Source of the DNA: Leisingera sp. ANG-Vp
GTDB taxonomy: Bacteria; Pseudomonadota; Alphaproteobacteria; Rhodobacterales; Rhodobacteraceae
Reading direction: 5' to 3'
Assembly (NCBI RefSeq): GCF_000813725.1
Contig: NZ_JWLD01000037.1
Span: 117,555 to 181,554, forward strand
Length of the DNA stretch: 64,000 bases
The notes beneath the pieces are model-generated. The model was not told the origin of the DNA. It saw only the letters and a program-made list of their open reading frames with translations, and did no database searches. A program made the translations under genes and the position numbers. Shown here piece after piece: positions 33,895-41,806 of the stretch; position 1 is the first letter of the stretch, and each line of letters starts with the position of its first letter.

Positions 33895-35187
33895 ATGACC
33901 GACGCACCGTCATATGGTTTTGATACCTTGCAGATCCACGCCGGCGCCAAGCCCGACCCGGCCACCGGCGCCCGCCAGACCCCCATCTATCAGAGCACGG
34001 CCTATGTGTTCCGTGACGCCGAGCACGCTGCCGCCCTGTTCAATCTGCAGGAAGTCGGCTTCATTTATTCCCGCCTGACCAACCCGACCGTGGCCGTGCT
34101 GCAGGAGCGCCTTGCGACGCTGGAAGGCGGCGTTGGCGCGGTTTGCTGCTCCTCTGGCCACGCGGCGCAGATCATGGCGCTGTTTCCGCTGATGGGCCCC
34201 GGCTGCAACGTTGTGGCCTCCACCCGGCTCTATGGCGGCACCGTCACCCAGTTCAGCCAGACCATCAAGCGCTTCGGCTGGTCGGCGAAATTCGTCGACA
34301 CCGATGACCTGGACGCTGTGAAGGCCGCCATCGATGAGAACACCCGCGCGGTGTTCTGCGAATCCGTGGCCAACCCCGGCGGCTATGTCACTGATATCCG
34401 GGCGATCGCGGACATCTCGGACGCGGCAGGCATCCCGCTGATCGTCGACAACACCTCCGCCACCCCCTACCTTTGCCGCCCGATCGACCAGGGTGCAACG
34501 CTGGTGGTGCATTCCACCACCAAATACCTCACCGGCAACGGCACGGTGACTGGCGGCTGCGTCATCGATTCCGGCAAATTCGACTGGTCGGCGAACGGCA
34601 AATTCCCGTCCCTGTCGGCACCGGAAGACGCCTACCACGGCCTGAAGTTCCACGAGACCTTCGGCCCGCTGGCCTTCACCTTCCACGGCATCGCCATCGG
34701 CCTGCGCGATCTCGGCATGACCATGAACCCGCAGGCCGCGCATTACACGCTGCTGGGCATCGAGACCCTGTCGCTGCGCATGCAGCGCCATTGCGAGAAC
34801 GCCGAAAGAATCGCCGCCTGGCTCGAGAAGGACGACCGCATCGACTATGTGACCTATGCCGGCCTGCCCTCTTCGCCCTACAGCGAACGCGCAAAGGCCT
34901 GCTATCCCAAAGGCACCGGCGGGCTGTTCACCTTTGCCGTCAAAGGCGGCTACGAGGCCTGCATCAAGCTGGTCGACTCGCTGGAGATCTTCAGCCATGT
35001 GGCCAACCTCGGCGACACCCGCTCGCTGATCATCCACTCGGCCTCGACCACCCACCGCCAGCTGACACCGGAGCAGCAGGAGGCTGCAGGCGCCAGCCCG
35101 AATGTGGTGCGGGTCTCAATCGGTATCGAGGATGCAGATGACCTGATCCGCGACCTGGATCAGGCGCTGGCCAAGGCCTGCGGCTGA
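33895..35187 (+). CDS. metY: O-acetylhomoserine aminocarboxypropyltransferase (sulfhydrylase)
   Basis: A 430-residue Cys/Met-metabolism PLP enzyme. It begins YGFDTLQIHAGAKPDPATGARQTPIYQSTAYVF and has the phosphate-binding CSSGHAAQ, the PLP-stacking CESVANPGG, the Asp in LIVDNTSATP, and the Schiff-base lysine in VVHSTTKYLTGNG near residue 210. It combines O-acetylhomoserine with sulfide (or methanethiol) to give homocysteine or methionine in the cytosol. ATG 33895 has AGGGAG 8 bases upstream. A strong terminator follows. The 260-bp leader has GC-rich hairpins but no recognised SAM riboswitch. Confidence 0.92.
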   Translation: MTDAPSYGFDTLQIHAGAKPDPATGARQTPIYQSTAYVFRDAEHAAALFNLQEVGFIYSRLTNPTVAVLQERLATLEGGVGAVCCSSGHAAQIMALFPLMGPGCNVVASTRLYGGTVTQFSQTIKRFGWSAKFVDTDDLDAVKAAIDENTRAVFCESVANPGGYVTDIRAIADISDAAGIPLIVDNTSATPYLCRPIDQGATLVVHSTTKYLTGNGTVTGGCVIDSGKFDWSANGKFPSLSAPEDAYHGLKFHETFGPLAFTFHGIAIGLRDLGMTMNPQAAHYTLLGIETLSLRMQRHCENAERIAAWLEKDDRIDYVTYAGLPSSPYSERAKACYPKGTGGLFTFAVKGGYEACIKLVDSLEIFSHVANLGDTRSLIIHSASTTHRQLTPEQQEAAGASPNVVRVSIGIEDADDLIRDLDQALAKACG

Positions 35188-35208
35188 AACACAGCGCCGC
35201 TGAAATGG

Positions 35209-35238
35209 AAAAGGCCGGGCGCCCTGCCCGGCCTTTTT
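35209..35238 (+). terminator. Rho-independent terminator of the metY gene
   Basis: AAAAGGCCGGGC and GCCCGGCCTTTTT pair perfectly around a 5-nt loop and end in five T residues; 22 bp past the metY stop. The A-run on the other side lets it also serve the convergent SIMPL gene. Confidence 0.92.
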
Positions 35239-35251
35239 GTGCCGTTTGAGC

Positions 35252-35968
35252 TTATTCGCCGCCCGGCACGCTCATATCGAACACAACCGACACATTGTGG
35301 CTGAAGGTCAGCTCGCCTGCCTCAATGGGCATCGCGTCGCTGCGGGCCATCTCCATCGCCATCATAGGACGCACGCTGTTGCCGCCATGCTCGTTGATGG
35401 AGCGCACCGGCCCCAGCTCCATACCCGCCGCCTCGGCCAGCTGCTGCGCCTTGCGGATGGCATCTTTCACCGCCGCCCCGCGGATCCGGTCCTGAACCGC
35501 AGAAGGATCCTCCACTCCGAAACTCAGCCCCTGGAACTGGTTGGCGCCGGCATCCAGAACGGTATCCAGAACCGGCCCCAGACGTTCCAGGTCGCGCACC
35601 CGCACCAGCAGCGTATTGGACGCCTGGAAGCCGGTGATCTCTCGGCGCCCGCCGCTGTCATAGGAGCGGTCCTGCGACCATACCGGATGCATGGCAATGC
35701 GCCGGGTCTGCATGTCCTCAGCAGCGATCCCCGCCTCCTTCAGCCGCGCAATCACCGCACCCATGGCATCCGACACCGCAGACATCGCGATTGCAGCCTC
35801 CTCGGCCTCTTCGGTCACCCCCAGGGTGATGGTCGCTAATTCCGGTGCCACCTGCAGCCTGCTCTCGCCGCTGACCGTGATCTGCCGCTGCGCTGCCGCC
35901 TCAGCCGCTGCCGCGCCAGCGCTCATCGACAGCACCAGTGCGGCTGCCAGAAGTCTCTTTGCCTTCAT
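35252..35968 (-). CDS. SIMPL domain (DUF541) periplasmic protein
   Basis: A 238-residue protein with a Sec signal peptide (MKAKRLLAAALVLSMSAGAAAAEA) followed by the SIMPL fold: ITVSGESRLQVAPELATITLGVTEEAEEA, then FQASNTLLVRVRDLERLGPVLDTVLDAGANQFQGLSFGVEDP and the C-terminal ELTFSHNVSVVFDM. Family members (BP26, YggE) form ring-like channels or protect against oxidative stress in the periplasm. It converges on metY and is divergent from the GspL-like fusion gene. Confidence 0.9.
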   Translation of the reverse strand: MKAKRLLAAALVLSMSAGAAAAEAAAQRQITVSGESRLQVAPELATITLGVTEEAEEAAIAMSAVSDAMGAVIARLKEAGIAAEDMQTRRIAMHPVWSQDRSYDSGGRREITGFQASNTLLVRVRDLERLGPVLDTVLDAGANQFQGLSFGVEDPSAVQDRIRGAAVKDAIRKAQQLAEAAGMELGPVRSINEHGGNSVRPMMAMEMARSDAMPIEAGELTFSHNVSVVFDMSVPGGE

Positions 35969-36143
35969 GCTTAAAAGCTCCTTTTCGAATACCCCCTAAA
36001 TGGGGATGGCAAACTGCCGCCCGCAAGCCCCGGCGGCTGTCTTTTCCTTTCACCCGGCGGGTTTCTGCTTTAAGGTCCGCGGCAAAATACCGGGCACGCC
36101 GCGTGCCCCGGGCAGTATGGATTTGTATGGTTTGACCCACAGC

Positions 36144-38627
36144 ATGAAACCGGCTTTTGCTCTTTCGCTTTCCGCTGACGGCATCGCACTGCTTTACCGC
36201 GCCCAGGACGGCTGGCGCAGCGTTGCCGAAACCCCGTTTGATACTGACGACCTGCCCTCCGCGCTGGCGGCAATGCGCGATGGCGCGCTGCGGCTGGTGC
36301 CCGAAGGCGTTTTCTGCAAGCTGGTCCTGCCCAACGATCAGATCCGCTATCTGAGTGTGGAAACCGGCGACCTGCCGTCCGCTGACCGGATTGCTGCCGC
36401 CCGCCAGGCGCTGGAAGGCGCCACTCCCTACGCCGTGGACGAGCTGGCCTTTGATATCTCTATTGACGGAGGGCAAACCCATATTGCCGCCGTTGCGCTG
36501 GAAACGTTGGACGAAGCCGAAACTTTTGCGGCCGAGCACGGCTTTGGCCCGGTGAGTTTTGTCGCTGTGCCAGAGAACGGCAGCTTCCAGGGCGAGCCTT
36601 TCTTCGGCACCACCCGGAGCATCCGCGGCACCAGCGTTGAACCCGACAGCACTGCCATCGCCGTCGTCGGACCGGTCCAGGTCCCAGCGCCGGACGCAAC
36701 GAAAGCCCCCGGACCGGAGGCTGCCCCGCCCCTTGCCATCGAACCGGATGCGGCAGAGGATCTGCCGCCGATTGCCGAACTGGACGCAGTGGAAGCTGCA
36801 GATGCAGAGCCAGCACTGCCAATAAAAGATGCCGCAACAGTCAGCATTGCCAAAATCCCGGCGGCACCGCCGGCTGCAGCAGATCCGCAGGAAGCTGCGG
36901 GCTTCTCCAGCCGCCGCGGAAGATCCGCGCCCGCCAAAGCCGAACCAACTGCCCCAGCCCCGGCAAAAAAGGCCATTGCACCGCGTCCTGCTCCTGCTCC
37001 GGAACCAGTTCCTGCGGCGGCCAAGCCTCTGGCAGCACCTGTCTTGGCGGCCTCGGACGGACCAGAGGCCTCTGCCGCGCGCACCGCGATCCCTCCGGCC
37101 CCAGCCGCTTTGCGCGCCGAGCCGGCCCCCGCCCGACCTGAGGCCGCGGCGGCCGGCACTGCTGTCAGAGGCAAACCCAGGTACCTGGGGGTGACCCTGA
37201 CCGCGGCGCTTCTGCTGTTCATGGCAACCGTCGCGGTCTGGGCCGTGTTCGGAGATGGCGGCTTTTTTGCGGAAAGCCCGGAACAGGCACCGTCTGAAGA
37301 ACAAGGCCTGTCTGCCGCTCCGCCGGTCAGCACCGGGGAGGACGATACCGCCGGCCAGCCAGAGCCCCCCGCCGCCGCAGACCAGCATGACAATGTAGAG
37401 CCTGCTGCAGGGACTGATCCAGCAGCTGCTATTGCGCCCCAGGTGAGCGTTCTGGCGGACCAGCCCGATCCGGGTGTGGCCGCCAGCAATTCAACAGGAG
37501 AAGAAACCGCTTCGGCCGAAGCCCCCACTCCTGGCCTGGCTCCCTCAGCCGAAGATGAAGCCGCAGCAGACGGAGTCGAGCTGCCGGAAGAAGGCACTGA
37601 AACCGCCTTCCTGGACCCGGACAGCCTGCAGCCCGGCGGTACGGAAACCGCTTTGCCGGAGCCGGTTGCTGAAGAGCCCCTGGATCCGCTTGCCCAGGCC
37701 GCGCGCTACGCCGCGACTGGCGTCTGGCCGGTGGCCCCTGAGCTGGAGGACATCCCTGCGTCAACGGGGCTGGAGCCGCTCTATACCGCTTCTATCGACC
37801 AGAACGGGGCAGCGCCGGATGCGGTGGCACTGCCTCAGCCCGGCAGTTTTGAGACCGACAGCGCTCCCGAGGCTATCGCTTCGCCCGCTGCCGCCGGCGC
37901 GGCCTTTGATCTGGACGCGCGCGGTCTGGTGAAAGCAACGCCCGAAGGCACACTGAACCCCGATGGCATCATGATCTACCTGGGCCGCCCCGCTGTGGTG
38001 CCGCCGCAGGCGCCCGAGCGCAGCGACCCGGCAGCCGAAGCGCTGGCCGAGGAAGTGGCCCGCAACCAGGTCCTGTCCCGCAAGCGGCCTAAAGCCCGGC
38101 CTGCCGATCTTGCCGAACAGTTTGAAAGAGCGCGTCTCGGCGGCCTCAGCCGCGCCGAGCTGGCCTCCTTGCGTCCGCGCCAGCGCCCGGCCAGCCTGAA
38201 GCCCGCAGAAGCGGAGCAGCAGCCCGCCACCGCCCAGGCCGTAGCGGCGTCGGTGGTGCCGCGCGGCCGTCCCGCCAATTTTGCCGCTTTGGTCGACCGC
38301 GCCCGCCGCAACTCCCAGAACCAGGTGCAAACTGCGGCCGCAGTCCCGGCCGCCGCTGCTGCGGCGGCCCCCAGCATCCCGACCGCCGCATCCGTCGCCC
38401 GCCGCGCCACGGTCAGCAACGCCATCAACCTGCGCAAGCTGAACCTGATCGGCGTCTATGGAACCGCAGCCGAGCGCCGCGCTTTGGTCCGCCTGCCCTC
38501 AGGCCGTTACAAGAAAGTGCGGGTTGGCGACCGCATCGACGGCGGCAGGGTGATTGCCATTGGCGAAAGCCAGCTGCGGTACCAGAAGGGCGGCCGCAAC
38601 CGCACCCTGGAAATGCCCAACGGATAA
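36144..38627 (+). CDS. Large membrane protein with GspL/PilM-like N-domain and GspC/PilP-like C-domain
   Basis: 827 residues from ATG 36144 (an in-frame ATG at 36117 is also possible; neither has a strong ribosome binding site). Residues 1-170 resemble the actin-like cytoplasmic domain of GspL/PilM (LSLSADGIALLY, LVLPNDQIRYLSV, GATPYAVDELAFDI). An Ala/Pro/Glu-rich linker leads to one transmembrane helix at about 350-372, a long acidic, Ala/Pro-rich periplasmic stretch, and a compact C-terminal domain (about 762-827: LNLIGVYGTAAERRALVRLPSGRYKKVRVGDRIDGGRVIAIGE) of the GspC/PilP homology-region type. No other secretion or pilus genes are nearby. Function is unknown. Confidence 0.75.
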   Translation: MKPAFALSLSADGIALLYRAQDGWRSVAETPFDTDDLPSALAAMRDGALRLVPEGVFCKLVLPNDQIRYLSVETGDLPSADRIAAARQALEGATPYAVDELAFDISIDGGQTHIAAVALETLDEAETFAAEHGFGPVSFVAVPENGSFQGEPFFGTTRSIRGTSVEPDSTAIAVVGPVQVPAPDATKAPGPEAAPPLAIEPDAAEDLPPIAELDAVEAADAEPALPIKDAATVSIAKIPAAPPAAADPQEAAGFSSRRGRSAPAKAEPTAPAPAKKAIAPRPAPAPEPVPAAAKPLAAPVLAASDGPEASAARTAIPPAPAALRAEPAPARPEAAAAGTAVRGKPRYLGVTLTAALLLFMATVAVWAVFGDGGFFAESPEQAPSEEQGLSAAPPVSTGEDDTAGQPEPPAAADQHDNVEPAAGTDPAAAIAPQVSVLADQPDPGVAASNSTGEETASAEAPTPGLAPSAEDEAAADGVELPEEGTETAFLDPDSLQPGGTETALPEPVAEEPLDPLAQAARYAATGVWPVAPELEDIPASTGLEPLYTASIDQNGAAPDAVALPQPGSFETDSAPEAIASPAAAGAAFDLDARGLVKATPEGTLNPDGIMIYLGRPAVVPPQAPERSDPAAEALAEEVARNQVLSRKRPKARPADLAEQFERARLGGLSRAELASLRPRQRPASLKPAEAEQQPATAQAVAASVVPRGRPANFAALVDRARRNSQNQVQTAAAVPAAAAAAAPSIPTAASVARRATVSNAINLRKLNLIGVYGTAAERRALVRLPSGRYKKVRVGDRIDGGRVIAIGESQLRYQKGGRNRTLEMPNG

Positions 38628-38653
38628 AACCGGCCCTGCAAGACAGGACCGGT
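38627..38653. terminator. Bidirectional terminator between the fusion gene and hpd
   Basis: CCGGCCCTG and CAGGACCGG pair (one mismatch) around a 5-nt loop. The minus strand continues TTTTAT, suiting hpd; the plus strand has a weaker GATTTGATT tail. Confidence 0.65.
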
Positions 38654-38679
38654 TGATTTGATTGCCTTTTTGCTGCCTG

Positions 38680-39780
38680 TTATCCGGCAGCCTTAAGCTC
38701 GCCATTTTCGATCTGCTCGCGCTCGATCGACTCAAACAGCGCCTTGAAGTTACCCTCGCCAAAGCCGTCGTCGCCCTTGCGCTGGATGAACTCGAAGAAG
38801 ATCGGTCCAATCACGGTTTTCGAGAAGATCTGCAAAAGGATCTTGGTTTCACCACCGTCCACCACGCCCTCACCGTCGATCAGGATGCCGTGTTTTTTCA
38901 TCCGCTCCAGCGGTTCGTCATGGCCCTGCACGCGGTCATAAGACATCTCATAGTAGGCATCATTCGGCCCGGGCATGAATTTCAGGCCTTTTTCGGCAAT
39001 CGCATCGGTGCTGTCGTAGATGTTATCGCTGCCCACAGCGATATGCTGGATTCCCTCGCCCTTGTACTTCTTGAGGTAGGAGACGATCTGTCCGGTCTCG
39101 CCGCGGTCCTCGTTGATCGGGATCCGGATCCGGCCGCAGGGCGATGTCAGAGCCCGGCTCAGCAGGCCGGTGAATTTTCCCTGGATGTCAAAAAAGCGGA
39201 TTTCCTTGAAGTTGAACAAGTCACCGTAAAACTTGAACCACTTGTCCATGTTGCCTTTGAAGACATTGTGGGTCAGGTGATCAAGATAGTAGAAGCCGTC
39301 GCCGCGCGGCTTGGACTGCGTCAGCCAGTCGAATTCCGCATTGTAAGGCGAGGTGTCATAATACTGGTCAATGAAGTAGATGAGCGATCCGCCAATCCCC
39401 ATGATGGCAGGCACATCCATAGTCTTCCCCGGCCCCTCATAAGGTTCTGCACCCTTGGCGACTGCGTGCTCAAAGGCTTTCTGCGCATCGGCGACACGCC
39501 AGCCCATTGCCGGTGCGCAGGGGCCATGCTGCGCCACAAATCCGGCCGCAAAGCTGTCCGGGTCAGCATTCAGGATATAGGTAACGTCACCCTGCTGCCA
39601 AAGCTCCACCAGCGGGCTGTCCTTGCGCCGGCCCACCAGTTCGTAACCCATGCGGGTGAACAGCGCCCGCAGCTCTTCCGGATCCGGGCTGGCAAACTCC
39701 ACAAATTCAAAGCCATCGGTGCCGGCCGGGTTTTCGGGGGTGATCTCGGATTTCGGGGCGTTGTGCGGGAACGGGCCCAT
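38680..39780 (-). CDS. hpd: 4-hydroxyphenylpyruvate dioxygenase
   Basis: 366 residues from ATG 39780 (AAGGAG 8 bases upstream; the frame extends further up without family support). Iron ligands lie in LDHLTHNVF (His near 182), GIQHIAVGSDNI (His near 262) and IFFEFIQR (Glu near 342), with the C-terminal RKGDDGFGEGNFKALFESIE gate helix. It converts 4-hydroxyphenylpyruvate to homogentisate in tyrosine breakdown. The divergent Lrp/AsnC gene is the likely regulator. No homogentisate dioxygenase is adjacent in the window. Confidence 0.95.
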   Translation of the reverse strand: MGPFPHNAPKSEITPENPAGTDGFEFVEFASPDPEELRALFTRMGYELVGRRKDSPLVELWQQGDVTYILNADPDSFAAGFVAQHGPCAPAMGWRVADAQKAFEHAVAKGAEPYEGPGKTMDVPAIMGIGGSLIYFIDQYYDTSPYNAEFDWLTQSKPRGDGFYYLDHLTHNVFKGNMDKWFKFYGDLFNFKEIRFFDIQGKFTGLLSRALTSPCGRIRIPINEDRGETGQIVSYLKKYKGEGIQHIAVGSDNIYDSTDAIAEKGLKFMPGPNDAYYEMSYDRVQGHDEPLERMKKHGILIDGEGVVDGGETKILLQIFSKTVIGPIFFEFIQRKGDDGFGEGNFKALFESIEREQIENGELKAAG

Positions 39781-39864
39781 CGCGCATCTCCTTGGTATCA
39801 TAGGGGCAAGATGTATTCTTGCATCAAGAATACCGCATATCCGCTGCAGGTTTTCCGCATACTT

Positions 39865-39894
39865 TTGCATCCAATCAGACAAATGTGCTAGACT
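39865..39894 (+). promoter_or_regulatory. Candidate promoter of the Lrp/AsnC regulator gene
   Basis: TTGCAT (39865-39870) and TAGACT (39889-39894) with an 18-bp spacer, 37 bp before the start codon. The 150-bp divergent region also contains repeated GCAT(A/C) and TTGCAT words that could be regulator contacts. Confidence 0.5.
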
Positions 39895-39930
39895 GGCGCG
39901 CAAATCCCGTAATTTCTGGAGAATTCACGC

Positions 39931-40386
39931 ATGCTCGACCCTGCTGACACCAAACTCCTTGCAGCCTTGCAGAAGGATGCGCATTTGACTGCGCAGCAGC
40001 TGGGCGAGTTGCTTAACCTCTCTCCCAGCCAGGCTGGGCGGCGGCGACAGCGGCTGGAGGCGGAAGGGTACATCCAGGGTTACTCGGCCCGGCTGGATCC
40101 GGCCCGGCTGGGGCTGACGGTGCAGGGATTCGTGCTGGTGCATCTGGGCAGCCATGGCCCTGAGCAATCCAAAGGATTCGCCCGTCTTGTGGCCAGCCGG
40201 CCGGAAATCACCTCGGCCTGGACGATGACCGGCGAAGCAGATTACCTGCTGCGGGTCTACTGCGCCGGACTGGAGGCCCTGAATGCGCTCATTCACGACG
40301 TTTTATTGCCGCATCCCGCCGTTGCCAGGGTCCAAAGCCAAATCGTAATGGCACAATTAAAACGGGATGCACCGCTGCCAACTTAA
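39931..40386 (+). CDS. Lrp/AsnC-family transcriptional regulator
   Basis: A 151-residue protein with the N-terminal winged helix (DPADTKLLAALQKDAHLTAQQLGELLNLSPSQAGRRRQRLEAEGYI) and a C-terminal RAM/ligand domain (VQGFVLVHLGSH; SAWTMTGEADYLLRVYC; VARVQSQIVM). Starting residues and length are standard. It is divergent from hpd by 150 bp, and Lrp-type proteins often control tyrosine or phenylalanine catabolism, so it is probably the aromatic amino acid sensor of this locus. Confidence 0.92.
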   Translation: MLDPADTKLLAALQKDAHLTAQQLGELLNLSPSQAGRRRQRLEAEGYIQGYSARLDPARLGLTVQGFVLVHLGSHGPEQSKGFARLVASRPEITSAWTMTGEADYLLRVYCAGLEALNALIHDVLLPHPAVARVQSQIVMAQLKRDAPLPT

Positions 40387-40448
40387 CCAACCGGGAAGGA
40401 ATTGGGCGTATTCCTACGGCAACAACTTCAGTAACCTAAAAGTGGAAC

Positions 40449-41675
40449 GTGCCCGTGTCTTTTGTTGACCGCCGAGTAGAAACGCGCCCCACCAGCGGCG
40501 AGGCCCCGTTTGGCCTCAACGAAGTCTTCTTCTCCAGAACCGACCAGCGCGGCGTCATTCAGGCAGGCAACTATGTTTTCCGCCGGGTCGGAGCTTATTC
40601 TTGGGATGAGCTTCTTGGTGCGCCGCATAAGGTGATCCGCCACCCGGACATGCCCAAAGGGGTGTTTTCGCTCTTCTGGGACACCATCCAGCGCGGCGAG
40701 TTCATGGGCGCCTATGTCAAGAACAAGTCCAAAGACGGGCTGTATTACTGGGTGTTTGCCGTCGTGGTGCCCTGCGAGGATGGCTACCTTTCCGCCCGCA
40801 TCAAGCCAAGCAGCCCGCTGTTTGACGAGGTCCGCGGGCTTTACGCGCAGATGCTCAAGCTGGAAAAGGACGAAGGCCTCAGCCCGGAAGACAGCGCGGC
40901 CTACCTTCTCGACTGGCTGAACAGCCAGGGCTACGAAAATTACCATCAATTTGCGGCGCATGCACTCAGCCAGGAGCTGATGTCCCGCGATCAAGGCCTC
41001 GGCCACCAGCCGGATGCCCGGATCCAAGAGCTTACAGGCATGCTTCGCAATGCTGAAACACTGGTCGAAGAGACCGAAGGGCTGATCACTGATTTCGACG
41101 CCATGCACACCATTCCCCACAATCTGCGGGTGCTGGCCTCACGGATCGAACCCTCAGGCGGCCCGGTTACGGTGCTGTCGCAGAACTATGGCTCGATGTC
41201 GCGCGAGATGTCCGACTGGTTCGGCGCCCATGTAATGGGCAAGAACAGTAATTTCGCCAAGATCAAATCCTCGGTAAACAGCAGCCTGTTTGTCGAGGGA
41301 ATGGCCCGGGTTCTCAGCGAATGCGACAACCAGCTGCAAAAGGAACGCCGCGATCTCGGCAATGCGGACATGGAAGCGGAACGCAAGATTCTGGGTGATC
41401 TGGTACGGTCTCAGACCAAACGTGCCCAGGAAGGCATGAAGGAAGTCGACGATGAAGCCGCACGCATCACCGGCGCCTGCCAGGTCATGCACCGGCATTT
41501 CCTGGGCCTCAGCTCAACCCGGGTGCTGCTCAAGATCGAAAGCGCGCGGCTGACTGACTCAGGCGAGACCCTGGCTGATATCATTGACCAGCTGGGCGGT
41601 TTCCAGGAACGTATTTCGCGGCGGCTGGACCGGATCGGCAAGCTCAGTGAAGAAATCCGTATGCTGGAGCAATAA
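40449..41675 (+). CDS. Aer-like soluble PAS protein with a degenerate MCP signalling hairpin
   Basis: 408 residues from a GTG start. Residues 15-115 are an Aer-type PAS domain (FFSRTDQRGVIQAGNYVFRRVGAYSWDELLGAPHKVIRHPDMPKGVF, GEFMGAYVKNKSKDGLYYWV), the FAD-binding class of aerotaxis receptors. The C-terminal half is a long coiled coil with no transmembrane helix; around 225-255, FDAMHTIPHNLRVLASRIEPSGGPVTVLSQNYGSMSREM keeps the pattern of the MCP hairpin tip but lacks the E-A-A-R-A-G-E core needed for CheA/CheW binding. It may be a redox sensor detached from standard chemotaxis. Monocistronic. Confidence 0.75.
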   Translation: MPVSFVDRRVETRPTSGEAPFGLNEVFFSRTDQRGVIQAGNYVFRRVGAYSWDELLGAPHKVIRHPDMPKGVFSLFWDTIQRGEFMGAYVKNKSKDGLYYWVFAVVVPCEDGYLSARIKPSSPLFDEVRGLYAQMLKLEKDEGLSPEDSAAYLLDWLNSQGYENYHQFAAHALSQELMSRDQGLGHQPDARIQELTGMLRNAETLVEETEGLITDFDAMHTIPHNLRVLASRIEPSGGPVTVLSQNYGSMSREMSDWFGAHVMGKNSNFAKIKSSVNSSLFVEGMARVLSECDNQLQKERRDLGNADMEAERKILGDLVRSQTKRAQEGMKEVDDEAARITGACQVMHRHFLGLSSTRVLLKIESARLTDSGETLADIIDQLGGFQERISRRLDRIGKLSEEIRMLEQ

Positions 41676-41806
41676 CCGGCCGCCTCCGGCATATTTGAAC
41701 GAATACCAAGCAGCACCGGCTCCCGCCGGTGCTGTTTTGCCTTTGAAGGCGGCCACGGCCGCCAAAGCCATTGCCAAGGCACCGGTGAGCTTGCGATACC
41801 TTTTCT

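Noticed and set aside
36428..37597. 389-codon minus-strand Ala/Gly/Ser-rich open frame
   Set aside because: It mirrors the Ala/Pro-rich linker of the plus-strand fusion protein; no ribosome binding site or family pattern.
37100..37900. Possible frameshifts in the Ala/Pro-rich part of the fusion protein
   Set aside because: The frame stays open through to a recognisable C-terminal domain, so the low-complexity region is a genuine linker.
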